The position numbers were made by a program, and so were the translations under genes. This document shows positions 9,191 to 16,396 of a stretch of 64,000 nucleotides of DNA, piece after piece. This DNA is from Pedobacter mendelii (GTDB lineage: Bacteria > Bacteroidota > Bacteroidia > Sphingobacteriales > Sphingobacteriaceae): contig NZ_BMDJ01000002.1 of assembly GCF_014635725.1 (NCBI RefSeq), forward strand, positions 62,001-126,000. Direction: 5' to 3'. The notes under the pieces are model-generated. The model made no database searches and had not been told where the DNA came from. It saw only the letters and a program-made list of their open reading frames with translations. Position 1 is the first letter of the stretch. Every line of letters begins with the position of its first letter.

Positions 9191-10207
9191 TTAATTAACT
9201 TCTAATTGATAAATAAGGCCTTTATTTCCAGCAAGCAAAACCACATTACCTTTCTTTGCTTTCTGAACAGAATTAAAGCTGATGTCAGAAATATGCTTCC
9301 AGTTTTCGCCACCATCTGTAGAAATATCGGTACCTGAAGTTCCTGTAGCAATAACCACTTTTTTACTGATGTATGCAACTGCTGACCGATAACCGGAAAC
9401 TGGTGTTTGAGGTTTAGTCCATGTTTTACCACCATCATTAGTTAAAACTATATTATTACTGTTATCTTTATCCTTCACATAATTTCCCCCAACGGCTACA
9501 CCAATCTTCGCATCATAAAAATCTATAGAAAACGGCCCGGTACTATTCTCACCTTGCCAAATTGGGCATTCAAAAATTTGCCATTTCAAACCATAATCTG
9601 CAGAGTAATAAATATTAGAAACAGTACCGCCACTTGCTACCCAAACTTTTCCGCCAGGTAATGTTTTTATTGTTGTTCCGCTTGCGGCAAAGCCTGCTTC
9701 ACCTTTTGCCAATGGTAATTTTAAATTTGTTGAAATATCTATCCAGGTCTTTCCAGCATCTACTGTTTTAAGCAATTGCATTTTGTTATTAATTGGATCA
9801 CCGAAAATTATGGCTTTGCTGTTATCCCAAAATCCCAAACCATCCAAAAATATTGCACTATCTACATTCTTATAGGTTTCCGTCCAGTTTGCACCACCAT
9901 CTGTCGTTTTCAAAATATAAGCCGGAGCACCTGCATTTACAACAATTGCTTCTTTTTCATTAAAGGCCTCAACATCCCGAAAATCTAATTTCTCATACCC
10001 TTTTGGATTTATCCAACTCCAGGTTTTTCCACCATCAATGGTTCTGCCAACTGAACCATTACTTCCGCTTACCCATGCAATTTTATCGGTTACAACACTT
10101 AAACCCCTTATACTTGTTTTTGTGTTTTCATTTAATGGTTTTAAAAAATAGGTCTGAGCAGTGCAAAAAAAAGGTGCCAATACTAGGCACCAAATTAATT
10201 TCTTCAT
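9191..10207 (-). CDS. YCF48-like beta-propeller protein with Asp-box repeats
   Basis: 338 residues with a clear signal peptide (cleavage about FCTAQ). Six Asp-box motifs of the form S/T-x-D-x-G-x-x-W are visible (TIDGGKTW, TTDGGANW, TVDAGKTW, SADYGLKW, TNDGGKTW, STDGGENW), spaced as blades of a propeller. Proteins of this type are often labelled 'oxidoreductase' or photosystem-assembly-like without proof. It is likely periplasmic and its role is unknown. It converges on the glycosidase gene 18 bp away and lies 9 bp after the DUF2147 gene, so these two minus-strand genes probably share a transcript. Confidence 0.82.
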   Translation of the reverse strand: MKKLIWCLVLAPFFCTAQTYFLKPLNENTKTSIRGLSVVTDKIAWVSGSNGSVGRTIDGGKTWSWINPKGYEKLDFRDVEAFNEKEAIVVNAGAPAYILKTTDGGANWTETYKNVDSAIFLDGLGFWDNSKAIIFGDPINNKMQLLKTVDAGKTWIDISTNLKLPLAKGEAGFAASGTTIKTLPGGKVWVASGGTVSNIYYSADYGLKWQIFECPIWQGENSTGPFSIDFYDAKIGVAVGGNYVKDKDNSNNIVLTNDGGKTWTKPQTPVSGYRSAVAYISKKVVIATGTSGTDISTDGGENWKHISDISFNSVQKAKKGNVVLLAGNKGLIYQLEVN

Positions 10208-10216
10208 ATTTATTAT

Positions 10217-10648
10217 CTATTTTACTCTTTTAAAAGTTTCAGAACGACCGAGTAATGAAATTCCGATATAACCTCTAACATTCATCACATCATTACCTTT
10301 TAAAGATATATTACAACTGTAAGTTTTTCCGCTCTTAGGGTCGTAAATTGTACCGTCGGTCCATTTACCATCTTCGAAAATAAAATCTTTTAAAATTTCT
10401 AAGTTTAACAAAGGTCTGTTTTGTAAACTTGCCTTTGGATTTTTAGCATCTGTTTTTGGCTTACCATTTGAATTAGGTTCTTTTAACCATGCGAGTTTTC
10501 CATAATACTTATCGCCTTTTTTGTAAATTTCTATCTGGCCTTCACCTGATGGATTTAACCATTTTCCAACAACTGCGTCCTTGCTTTGTGCAATTGCACT
10601 AAAACTTATCGCTACAAATAGCAGCATTAATAACTGGATTTTTCTCAT
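10217..10648 (-). CDS. DUF2147 domain protein, exported
   Basis: 143 residues with a signal peptide ending near SAIAQS. The mature part shows the family pattern: VVGKWLNPSGEGQIEIY, KYYGKLAWL and a C-terminal VRGYIGISLLGRSETFKRV. DUF2147 proteins are small periplasmic beta-rich proteins of unknown function that are common in Bacteroidetes and Proteobacteria. It is probably transcribed with the downstream propeller gene. Confidence 0.87.
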   Translation of the reverse strand: MRKIQLLMLLFVAISFSAIAQSKDAVVGKWLNPSGEGQIEIYKKGDKYYGKLAWLKEPNSNGKPKTDAKNPKASLQNRPLLNLEILKDFIFEDGKWTDGTIYDPKSGKTYSCNISLKGNDVMNVRGYIGISLLGRSETFKRVK

Positions 10649-10748
10649 AATTGATTTCTATTTAGTGTTTTTAAAGATAGTAATTTGCATTTTCTATGCA
10701 AACATAATAAATAGAAAAAGTAAGAGAAAGTTTTAAAATATCAAAAAA

Positions 10749-11126
10749 TTACTTTGAAACGATTGGCAAGTATTTTTGGCGATACGCGTAAAATAGAAAT
10801 AAATTAAAAATGAGCATTATAACTACCATTGGTAATTCTTTAGGTCCCAAAAAGGCATGATAAAAGAAAATATTTAAGGTGATAGGAAAAATGATGATTG
10901 CGGCCAGAGGCGCGGTTCGACCAATTAAAAGCAATACACCGGCAACTAATTCGGTAACTTTAATTAAGGGCATAAGGTATACCGACGCTGTAACACCTGC
11001 CATAAAAGTAGTCTGATCGGCCGACATTTGAGGTTGTTCGGGCATATATTTTGCAAAATAGCTAATTGAAGCAAAAAGGTACATTGCCCCAAGTAAAACA
11101 CGAACAATAATAATTGCGATTTTCAT
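10749..11126 (-). CDS. DoxX family inner-membrane protein
   Basis: 125 residues with four hydrophobic helices. The GVLLLIGRTAPLAAIIIFPITLN region matches the DoxX/DoxD-like family, whose best-studied members belong to thiosulfate:quinone oxidoreductase; most stand-alone members have no known role. It sits in a run of small minus-strand genes with about 100-bp gaps, so it may have its own promoter. Confidence 0.85.
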   Translation of the reverse strand: MKIAIIIVRVLLGAMYLFASISYFAKYMPEQPQMSADQTTFMAGVTASVYLMPLIKVTELVAGVLLLIGRTAPLAAIIIFPITLNIFFYHAFLGPKELPMVVIMLIFNLFLFYAYRQKYLPIVSK

Positions 11127-11211
11127 AATTGGATTTAATTTTAGTTTGGTTGTTTAAAAATAGTAAAAGCAAGAGATAAGTCGAAACTTTTATTGTTGTT
11201 AATTAAAATTA

Positions 11212-11631
11212 CTATTTGTTGTAATCGTAATTTATCATCCATTGAATGCCGAATTTATCTGTTAACATACCAAATAATGCATTCCAAAACATTTTATCCA
11301 GCGGCATGGTAGCTTTACCTCCTCGTGCTAAACCATTAAACATATTGTGTGCTTCCTCCTCACTTTCCGCATCTACCGAAAGTGAAACACCTGTACCATA
11401 AGTTACATTAGGCATCGGATGTGTAACATCTGTCCCCATTAATAAATTACCTCCAATTGGCAGCGCGATGTGCATTAACTTATCCAAATCATCAGTTTTC
11501 ATACCATCACATCCCGGCATGTCTTTATATCGTTGAACGGTAAGAAAATCACCCCCAAATATAGATTTATAAAAGTTAAATGCCTCTTCCGTGTTTCCGT
11601 TAAAATTTAAATAAGTGTTTACTGTTGCCAT
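11212..11631 (-). CDS. VOC family protein (PhnB-like)
   Basis: 139 residues with the paired beta-alpha-beta-beta-beta units of the vicinal-oxygen-chelate fold. The opening YLNFNGNTEEAFNFYKSIFGGDF and the closing FGIQWMINYDY are typical of PhnB-like 'glyoxalase' proteins. Members are often dimers with no proven enzymatic activity. Cytoplasmic, probably monocistronic. Confidence 0.88.
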   Translation of the reverse strand: MATVNTYLNFNGNTEEAFNFYKSIFGGDFLTVQRYKDMPGCDGMKTDDLDKLMHIALPIGGNLLMGTDVTHPMPNVTYGTGVSLSVDAESEEEAHNMFNGLARGGKATMPLDKMFWNALFGMLTDKFGIQWMINYDYNK

Positions 11632-11769
11632 AACTTGATATTTTATACCTGTTTAATTAATAAATTAAATTTACGCTGTTTACGCATAAATCTAACTTGC
11701 TATTAAAGCCAACATTTGGGGTGATTTAAGACAAATTTTATATATTTACTAGTATAAAAATCTGACCAA

Positions 11770-12731
11770 ATGATAAAAATTGGCGTTTTAATACCTGAAG
11801 ATTATAAACTACTAAGTGTTGCAGCTATATTGGAAGTTTTTGAAATAGCCAATAAATTTCAAATTATTAAAGGGCTTGATAAGCCTTTTGATATTACACT
11901 ATTAACCTTAAATAATAATGTAGATCACTTTTTTAAAGCTTATAATACCAATAATATTGATAACGAAAAATGTTATAATCTTGTCCTTATACCTTCTTTT
12001 ACAACAGAAGATATTAATAAAACAATCAAACTGAATAGCGCTTATATTCCATGGCTAATTAAACAAAATAATGCCGAGGCGGAGATAGCTACATTTTGTA
12101 CTGGTGCCTTTTTATTAGCCGCAACCGGATTATTGGATGGCAAAGTAGCAACGACACATGTAGATGCCTGCCCGGCATTTGCTATCGCATTTCCATCAGT
12201 TCAATTAAAGCCAGATAAAACAGTTACTCAAGATGGCAGATTATTTACAAGTGGGGGCGCAACCTCAACATTTCACCTGTTACTTTACTTACTTCAAATC
12301 CATTGCGGTAAAGAACTTGCCATTAAAACTGCAAAAATATTTGCTATAGATATGGACAGGCATAATCAATCTTATTTTAGTTCTTTTCAACCTTCAAAAC
12401 TTCATAATGATGAAATAGTTGCTTCAGCACAAGAAAAAATTGAAAATAACTATCAGGATGTTGCAACTATTGAGGAAATGATAAGAGATATTCCTTCCAG
12501 CAGAAGAAACAAGTTAGACGATTTAAACAAGTAATTGGTATAACTCCAATTGAATACTTGCAGCAAACACGTGTAGAAGCAGCAAAAAAATTACTAGAGC
12601 AAACCGCTCAGCAAATGACAGAGGTAATTTTTAATTCTGGATATAACGACCCGAAAGCTTTCAGAAAAATATTTAGAAAAACTGTTGGTATGACACCATC
12701 CCAATACAGAGATAAATTTCAATCAAGATAA
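11770..12731 (+). pseudogene. GlxA-type AraC regulator, broken by a 1-nt frameshift
   Basis: The first 254 codons encode a DJ-1/PfpI-like domain (Cys in EIATFCTGAFLLAATGLLDG, TSGGATSTFHLLLYL) and the start of an AraC helix-turn-helix (DVATIEEMIRDIPSSRRN). The frame then ends at 12534. One base earlier in phase the reading continues without a break to 12731 as VRRFKQVIGITPIEYLQQ and then SGYNDPKAFRKIFRKTVGMTP, the second half of the same HTH. One base is missing between AAC and GTTAGA near 12516. The intact gene would be about 320 residues. It is either a pseudogene or a sequencing error; the truncated protein could not bind DNA normally. Confidence 0.85.
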
Positions 12732-12870
12732 AATTATCCAGTAAAAACCTAATTAAACAATGTTTTCAATTAATTGATATAATCTTCCTGACAAGATTAA
12801 AAATAATTCTGATTATAGAATAATTCTCATTAAATTAACGTTATATTAGCATTAACCAAATAATTACACC

Positions 12871-12981
12871 ATGAGCACATTCTTATTAATTGTTGGATCT
12901 TTCTATTTCATTTCACTTTGTTTAATGGTTTACGGCTTTTATTCAGCACAACCTATGCCCAGAGATTACGAAAAGTTTTAG
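12871..12981 (+). CDS. Small single-span membrane protein (36 aa)
   Basis: An ATG at 12871 opens a 36-codon frame, MSTFLLIVGSFYFISLCLMV followed by a polar tail ending PRDYEKF. It has one strongly hydrophobic helix and a charged end, the usual design of small membrane proteins. An AT-rich stretch upstream contains a possible -7 element. No homologue is recognised; the call rests on composition only. Confidence 0.4.
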   Translation: MSTFLLIVGSFYFISLCLMVYGFYSAQPMPRDYEKF

Positions 12982-13241
12982 AATTATTTATTTAGATTAT
13001 ACTTACTCTAATTTCTATTTAGGTAGATATAGTTTTTTTCTTGTATAATTATTTGATTATAATCTGCTTTTTAAAATCAATTTTCCGAGTTTATTATCTT
13101 TCATAGTCATTACCCTAATTTCCGTATCAAATGATACCAATAGTAATTTTTTCGCTACTGGTTGGTGTCCCAATAAACTGAACTAAGTTAAGTTCGCTCA
13201 CTGAAACACTAACCGATAGTTGAACATAAAATACCTACTAT
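12982..13241. other. Intergenic stretch, nothing recognised
   Basis: AT-rich sequence between the 36-residue ORF and the NTF2-fold gene. I see no convincing gene, terminator or repeat. Confidence 0.5.
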
Positions 13242-13661
13242 CTACATAAATGCATCAATAATCCACACAGGATTCCAAAACTCACGATAGCATGAAATTT
13301 TACCTTCCTTGAGTGTAATTCGACCAATATAGAGCTGATGGTAAGGCTTGCCTGTAGCAATAACATTAGCACTACCTTCAAATTCTACAAATATCGTTTC
13401 CGGATCAGATGTAGTGCTGAACACAAAGTTCTTAAAGTCCCAGTCAGTAGCCCCATTAACAACATTCGATATGTATTCTGCGATGGCATCGCGACCTGCT
13501 ACTTCTTTAGCATAAGGTGCAGGTGCATACGGAAACTGCTGAACTGCATCTTCCGTGAATAAATCAGCATAGGCTTCGCGAGTCATATCTGGGTTGGTAA
13601 ACTTAGCAAGGTGCAAACGAAATAAACGTTCTGCAAGCGTATTTTTTGTTATAGTATCCAT
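13242..13661 (-). CDS. NTF2-like / SnoaL-like protein
   Basis: 139 residues of the cone-shaped NTF2 fold: an N-terminal helix pair with DLFTEDAVQQFPYAP, then KPYHQLYIGRITLKEGKISCYREFWNP, typical of SnoaL-like or ketosteroid-isomerase-like proteins. It may be an isomerase/cyclase or a binding protein; the substrate is unknown. It is divergent from an HxlR regulator 90 bp away, the usual arrangement for an HxlR-controlled target. Confidence 0.83.
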   Translation of the reverse strand: MDTITKNTLAERLFRLHLAKFTNPDMTREAYADLFTEDAVQQFPYAPAPYAKEVAGRDAIAEYISNVVNGATDWDFKNFVFSTTSDPETIFVEFEGSANVIATGKPYHQLYIGRITLKEGKISCYREFWNPVWIIDAFM

Positions 13662-13751
13662 ATTTTATACTTGTAATAATGTAATTGATTCGACAAAAAT
13701 ATTAATGTAATCTTATACCTTTGCTATGGGTTACATAAAGGATACCATCTA
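13662..13751. promoter_or_regulatory. Divergent promoter region with possible HxlR sites
   Basis: The 90-bp gap between the NTF2-fold gene and the HxlR gene contains a -7 element TACCTTTG at 13716-13723 for the plus-strand gene. ATGTAAT occurs twice, with the inverse TTACAT near 13731-13736, around that element. Such repeats would suit a dimeric winged-helix regulator; binding is inferred. Confidence 0.45.
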
Positions 13752-14117
13752 ATGATGAATAAAGATCGTTGTCTCAAGCCTGCCACCGATGAAGAATGCA
13801 GGAAGGCATGGCTAACGCTTAAGGATACTATGGATATAGTTGGAGGCAAATGGAAGTTGGTCTTAATCTCTATTTTGAGGGGCGGCAAATTTAAATTTCG
13901 CGAACTTGCCAGGGAAGCAGAAATATCACCTCGGATTCTATCCAAAGAACTAAAAGAACTTGAAATGAATGGCTTGGTAAGCAGAACGGTATTAGATACG
14001 AGACCAATTACTGTCGAATATCAACTAACACCATATAGTGTTTCGCTCAACAAACTAATATTAAACATGTATGAATGGGGACAAATGCATCGCCAAAAGA
14101 TCACGGGGAAGCAATAA
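13752..14117 (+). CDS. HxlR-family transcriptional regulator
   Basis: 121 residues. The pattern is standard for HxlR: a Cys near the N-terminus (CLKPATDEECRKAW), IVGGKWKLVLISIL, FRELAREAEISPRILSKELKELEMNGLV, and VEYQLTPYSVSLNKLI. It is a small winged-helix dimer; some members sense aldehydes or oxidants through the N-terminal Cys. It probably regulates the divergent NTF2-fold gene. Either ATG at 13752 or 13755 could be the start. Confidence 0.9.
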   Translation: MMNKDRCLKPATDEECRKAWLTLKDTMDIVGGKWKLVLISILRGGKFKFRELAREAEISPRILSKELKELEMNGLVSRTVLDTRPITVEYQLTPYSVSLNKLILNMYEWGQMHRQKITGKQ

Positions 14118-14209
14118 TTTTATTGATGTTTTCACTGCTGTTTTGTGCCATACGGACCCGCTTATGTTAACTTTCAGTTAGTAAGAAAATCTTAGAGAGA
14201 TCAGGATAC

Positions 14210-14425
14210 CTACTTTAATTCAACATCTATTTTGGTGAAAAATTTATCAACTGCATATTTTATATCAATCCCAGACCTTTCTGCCAATACAATCAACCAC
14301 CAAATATTTCCGGCAAGTTTATGTTGCAATTCTACCTCAAACCGGCTTTCGGCCAGCTTTGCTGTTGCGACAGTTAGGTAAGCCAAAGCATCTTCTTTCA
14401 CAGTCCACTCGCCTCCATGATTCAT
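14210..14425 (-). CDS. Small protein resembling the C-terminal half of MazG-like folds
   Basis: 71 residues from the ATG at 14425. The run HKLAGNIWWLIVLAERSGIDI resembles the third helix of all-alpha NTP pyrophosphohydrolases (MazG-like), where ELADVLxYLLxLAxxxGID is usual. The metal-binding ExxE part is not evident, so catalysis is doubtful. The frame is open for another 13 codons upstream without an ATG. It lies in the decay zone between two HxlR genes and could itself be a remnant. Confidence 0.45.
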   Translation of the reverse strand: MNHGGEWTVKEDALAYLTVATAKLAESRFEVELQHKLAGNIWWLIVLAERSGIDIKYAVDKFFTKIDVELK

Positions 14426-14501
14426 TATCTCCAGTTCGTGGGATTTTTTCTTATTTCCAGAGATCTAAGGATAATCTCGTCAAAATTTTCTTTATGTGTA
14501 T

Positions 14502-14648
14502 TTATTGAATTAAGTTCGCCCTGACAAAAGAGATTTTGCCGTTTTTAAATTCAAATGTTCCTCCAATTTTACCTTCTGGAAAATCACCAGAAAACTGCAC
14601 TTCCAAATGTACATTTTGTTAATCTGTTATTTTGAACGCCTTTACAAC
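14502..14648 (-). pseudogene. Relic of a SnoaL/NTF2-fold gene (C-terminal end)
   Basis: Directly after the HxlR stop codon the same frame reads VVKAFKITD, a TAA at 14619-14621, then QNVHLEVQFSGDFPEGKIGG followed by a strand ending ISFVRANLIQ and a stop at 14502. This looks like the C-terminal two strands of an NTF2-like protein with one internal stop and no start. It is too short and broken to be a gene. The family name is by eye. Confidence 0.45.
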
Positions 14649-15011
14649 CTACACAGCCGCTCTTTCTGTTATAACCGCTTTATGGTTCTTTCCCCAGTTT
14701 TTCATTTCTTCAATTAATGGCGCTAATGTTTTACTGTATGCGGTAAGCTCATAGGTTATAAGGATTGATGAACCATCAGAAACGGTCCGGACAATAAGCT
14801 TGTTCATTTCCAATTCTTTTAACTCTTTGGAGAGCATTCTTAACGTAATTTTCGGAATGCTTCGGGCAATTTCTCTAAAACGATTATTCCCATTATTTAT
14901 CGACATAATAATTGGAAGCTTCCATTTACCGCTTATTACGTACAATGTATCTTGAATATGCCGCATATCTTGCAAACATTCTTCGTCACTTTGTTTTTTA
15001 TCCTTCATCAT
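14649..15011 (-). CDS. HxlR-family transcriptional regulator
   Basis: 120 residues from the ATG at 15011 (a GTG one codon earlier is possible). It has YVISGKWKLPIIMSI, FREIARSIPKITLRMLSKEL and ITYELTAYSKTLAPLIEEM, the HxlR winged helix. The N-terminal region keeps one Cys (DEECLQDM). It is divergent from an SDR gene with 78 bp between them, where an 11-bp inverted repeat is found, so it most likely represses that gene and itself. Confidence 0.9.
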   Translation of the reverse strand: MMKDKKQSDEECLQDMRHIQDTLYVISGKWKLPIIMSINNGNNRFREIARSIPKITLRMLSKELKELEMNKLIVRTVSDGSSILITYELTAYSKTLAPLIEEMKNWGKNHKAVITERAAV

Positions 15012-15014
15012 CAC

Positions 15015-15051
15015 TGATATACTTTAGTATACTGATTGTAAAAGTATATCA
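15015..15051. promoter_or_regulatory. Candidate operator: 11-bp inverted repeat
   Basis: TGATATACTTT at 15015-15025 is repeated in inverse as AAAGTATATCA at 15041-15051, a perfect 11-bp inverted repeat with a 15-base centre that itself holds AGTATACT. It lies in the gap between the HxlR gene and the SDR gene, so it is placed to control both. Use by this HxlR protein is inferred from position. Confidence 0.6.
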
Positions 15052-15089
15052 ATATATTGATAGTTTTGGCATATAAAATAAATAGCATA

Positions 15090-15953
15090 ATGGAAAATGA
15101 GTTAGCATTAAAGGGTAAGATTGTATTGGTAACCGGCGGCAGCAGAGGAATTGGAAAAGGTATTGCAATTGCTTTGGGTAAATTAGGCGCTACGGTTTTT
15201 ATTACCGGCAGACCCCAAAAATCACCAAATAAATTATCGGGATCAATTGAAGAAACCGCTGAGGCGGTTACAAATGCCGGCGGTATCGGACACGCCATTT
15301 ATTGTGATCACGCAAATGATGATGATGTTGCGGCGGCTTTCGAAAAAATAAAGAAAGAAACGGGTTACATTGATATTCTGGTGAACAACGTAACTTCTTT
15401 AGCCAACGATATTCTTTACCCGCCACCTTTTTGGACGAAAAGCCTCCAGCTTGCCGACCAAATTACCGTGGGATTACGTTCTGCTTATGTAAGCAGTTAT
15501 TATGCAGCACCACTGCTGCTAAAATCAAAAAAAGGTTTGATTGTAAACATCTCTTACTATGGAGCGGTATCCTATCATCTTGACCCAGCTTATGGTGCCA
15601 CAAAAGCGGGATTAGATAAATTGACCTGGGATATGGCAATTGATTTTAAGCCTTTTGGTGTTTCAGTAATTTCTGTTTGGCCAGGCCCTACGGCTACTGA
15701 ATTTGCAGTTTCGTTAATTTCCAAAATGGAAGGTGGCGAAAAGATGATGGAAAATTTTGAAACGCCAGAGTTTACGGGACTGGTGATTAAGCATGTTTAC
15801 TCAGATCCTGATTTGATCGAAATGTCCGGCTCCGTAATTATTGGCGCTGAAGCGGCTGTCAAATATGGGTTTAAAGATATCAATGGTAAGTTACCACAAG
15901 TATTGAAATTAGGTTTAGGCGCTCCAACGGAATATTTTGAAGTTAACCATTAA
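15090..15953 (+). CDS. SDR family oxidoreductase
   Basis: 287 residues from the ATG at 15090; a TTG at 15057 is rejected as it lies over the operator side. The nucleotide-binding motif TGGSRGIG is at about 15-22, the NNV structural motif follows, and the catalytic YGATK has Y168 and K172. This is a classical short-chain dehydrogenase using NAD(P)H; substrate not evident. The divergent HxlR gene and shared operator suggest an inducible reductase, perhaps for an aldehyde or quinone stress compound. Confidence 0.88.
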   Translation: MENELALKGKIVLVTGGSRGIGKGIAIALGKLGATVFITGRPQKSPNKLSGSIEETAEAVTNAGGIGHAIYCDHANDDDVAAAFEKIKKETGYIDILVNNVTSLANDILYPPPFWTKSLQLADQITVGLRSAYVSSYYAAPLLLKSKKGLIVNISYYGAVSYHLDPAYGATKAGLDKLTWDMAIDFKPFGVSVISVWPGPTATEFAVSLISKMEGGEKMMENFETPEFTGLVIKHVYSDPDLIEMSGSVIIGAEAAVKYGFKDINGKLPQVLKLGLGAPTEYFEVNH

Positions 15954-15990
15954 TACGGGTGAAAAGCGATAATGTTGCGGACTTTCTTGA

Positions 15991-16116
15991 TTCCAATTTA
16001 AAAAGACTACAAATTATATGTTCAGAATAAGGAATGTGGCTCATGCTGTACTATTAGCTTTTAAATTTGACAGATTTTCAGAATTAATTGAATATGGATG
16101 TAATTCAAAAAGATAG
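15991..16116 (+). pseudogene. Possible relic of a LuxR-type HTH gene
   Basis: After a TGA the frame reads FQFKKTTNYMFRIRNVAHAV and LLAFKFD before a stop at 16114. The segment NYMFRIRNVAHAVLLAFK resembles the last helix of LuxR/FixJ helix-turn-helix domains (KLxVxNxAxAVxxA). It has no upstream part and only a late ATG at 16018. This is weak evidence, listed because neighbouring genes are also broken. Confidence 0.25.
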
Positions 16117-16153
16117 ACCTTAAAATGTTGTTGCCTGGATAAACCGGATCCCA

Positions 16154-16245
16154 TTGACCCCCCATCTCACCAAAAAGATAAAATCTCCGTCCATTTAATT
16201 TCCAAACAATTTATATGGTCCTTTAAATTGGTGAGATGGGGTCAA
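16154..16245. repeat. Inverted-repeat element, about 92 bp
   Basis: TTGACCCCCCATCTCACCAA at 16154-16173 is mirrored by TTGGTGAGATGGGGTCAA at 16228-16245; the arms match except for two extra C in the left arm. About 54 bp separate them, with no coding capacity. It could be a small non-autonomous element or the two joined ends of a lost insertion sequence (the GACCCC ends recall IS21-like termini). No target duplication is obvious. Confidence 0.6.
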
Positions 16246-16396
16246 ACATTTTAGTTTGTCAACTAGTGGATCTAGATTAATTTTTTTCATGATATTTGTT
16301 TTTAATCTAGTCTCTACTCTTTTCAGGCTTTTCGAGATACGCCTATTGTCGCGCTACAATTTCTTTATATACCTATGTATTTTTCTTAAGGGATCT

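Larger units (their letters stand above)
15954..16396. other. Intergenic stretch with relic and inverted repeat
   Basis: 443 bp without an intact gene. It holds a short frame resembling the end of a LuxR-type regulator (15991-16116) and an inverted-repeat pair (16154-16245), listed separately. The rest is AT-rich and featureless. Confidence 0.6.
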
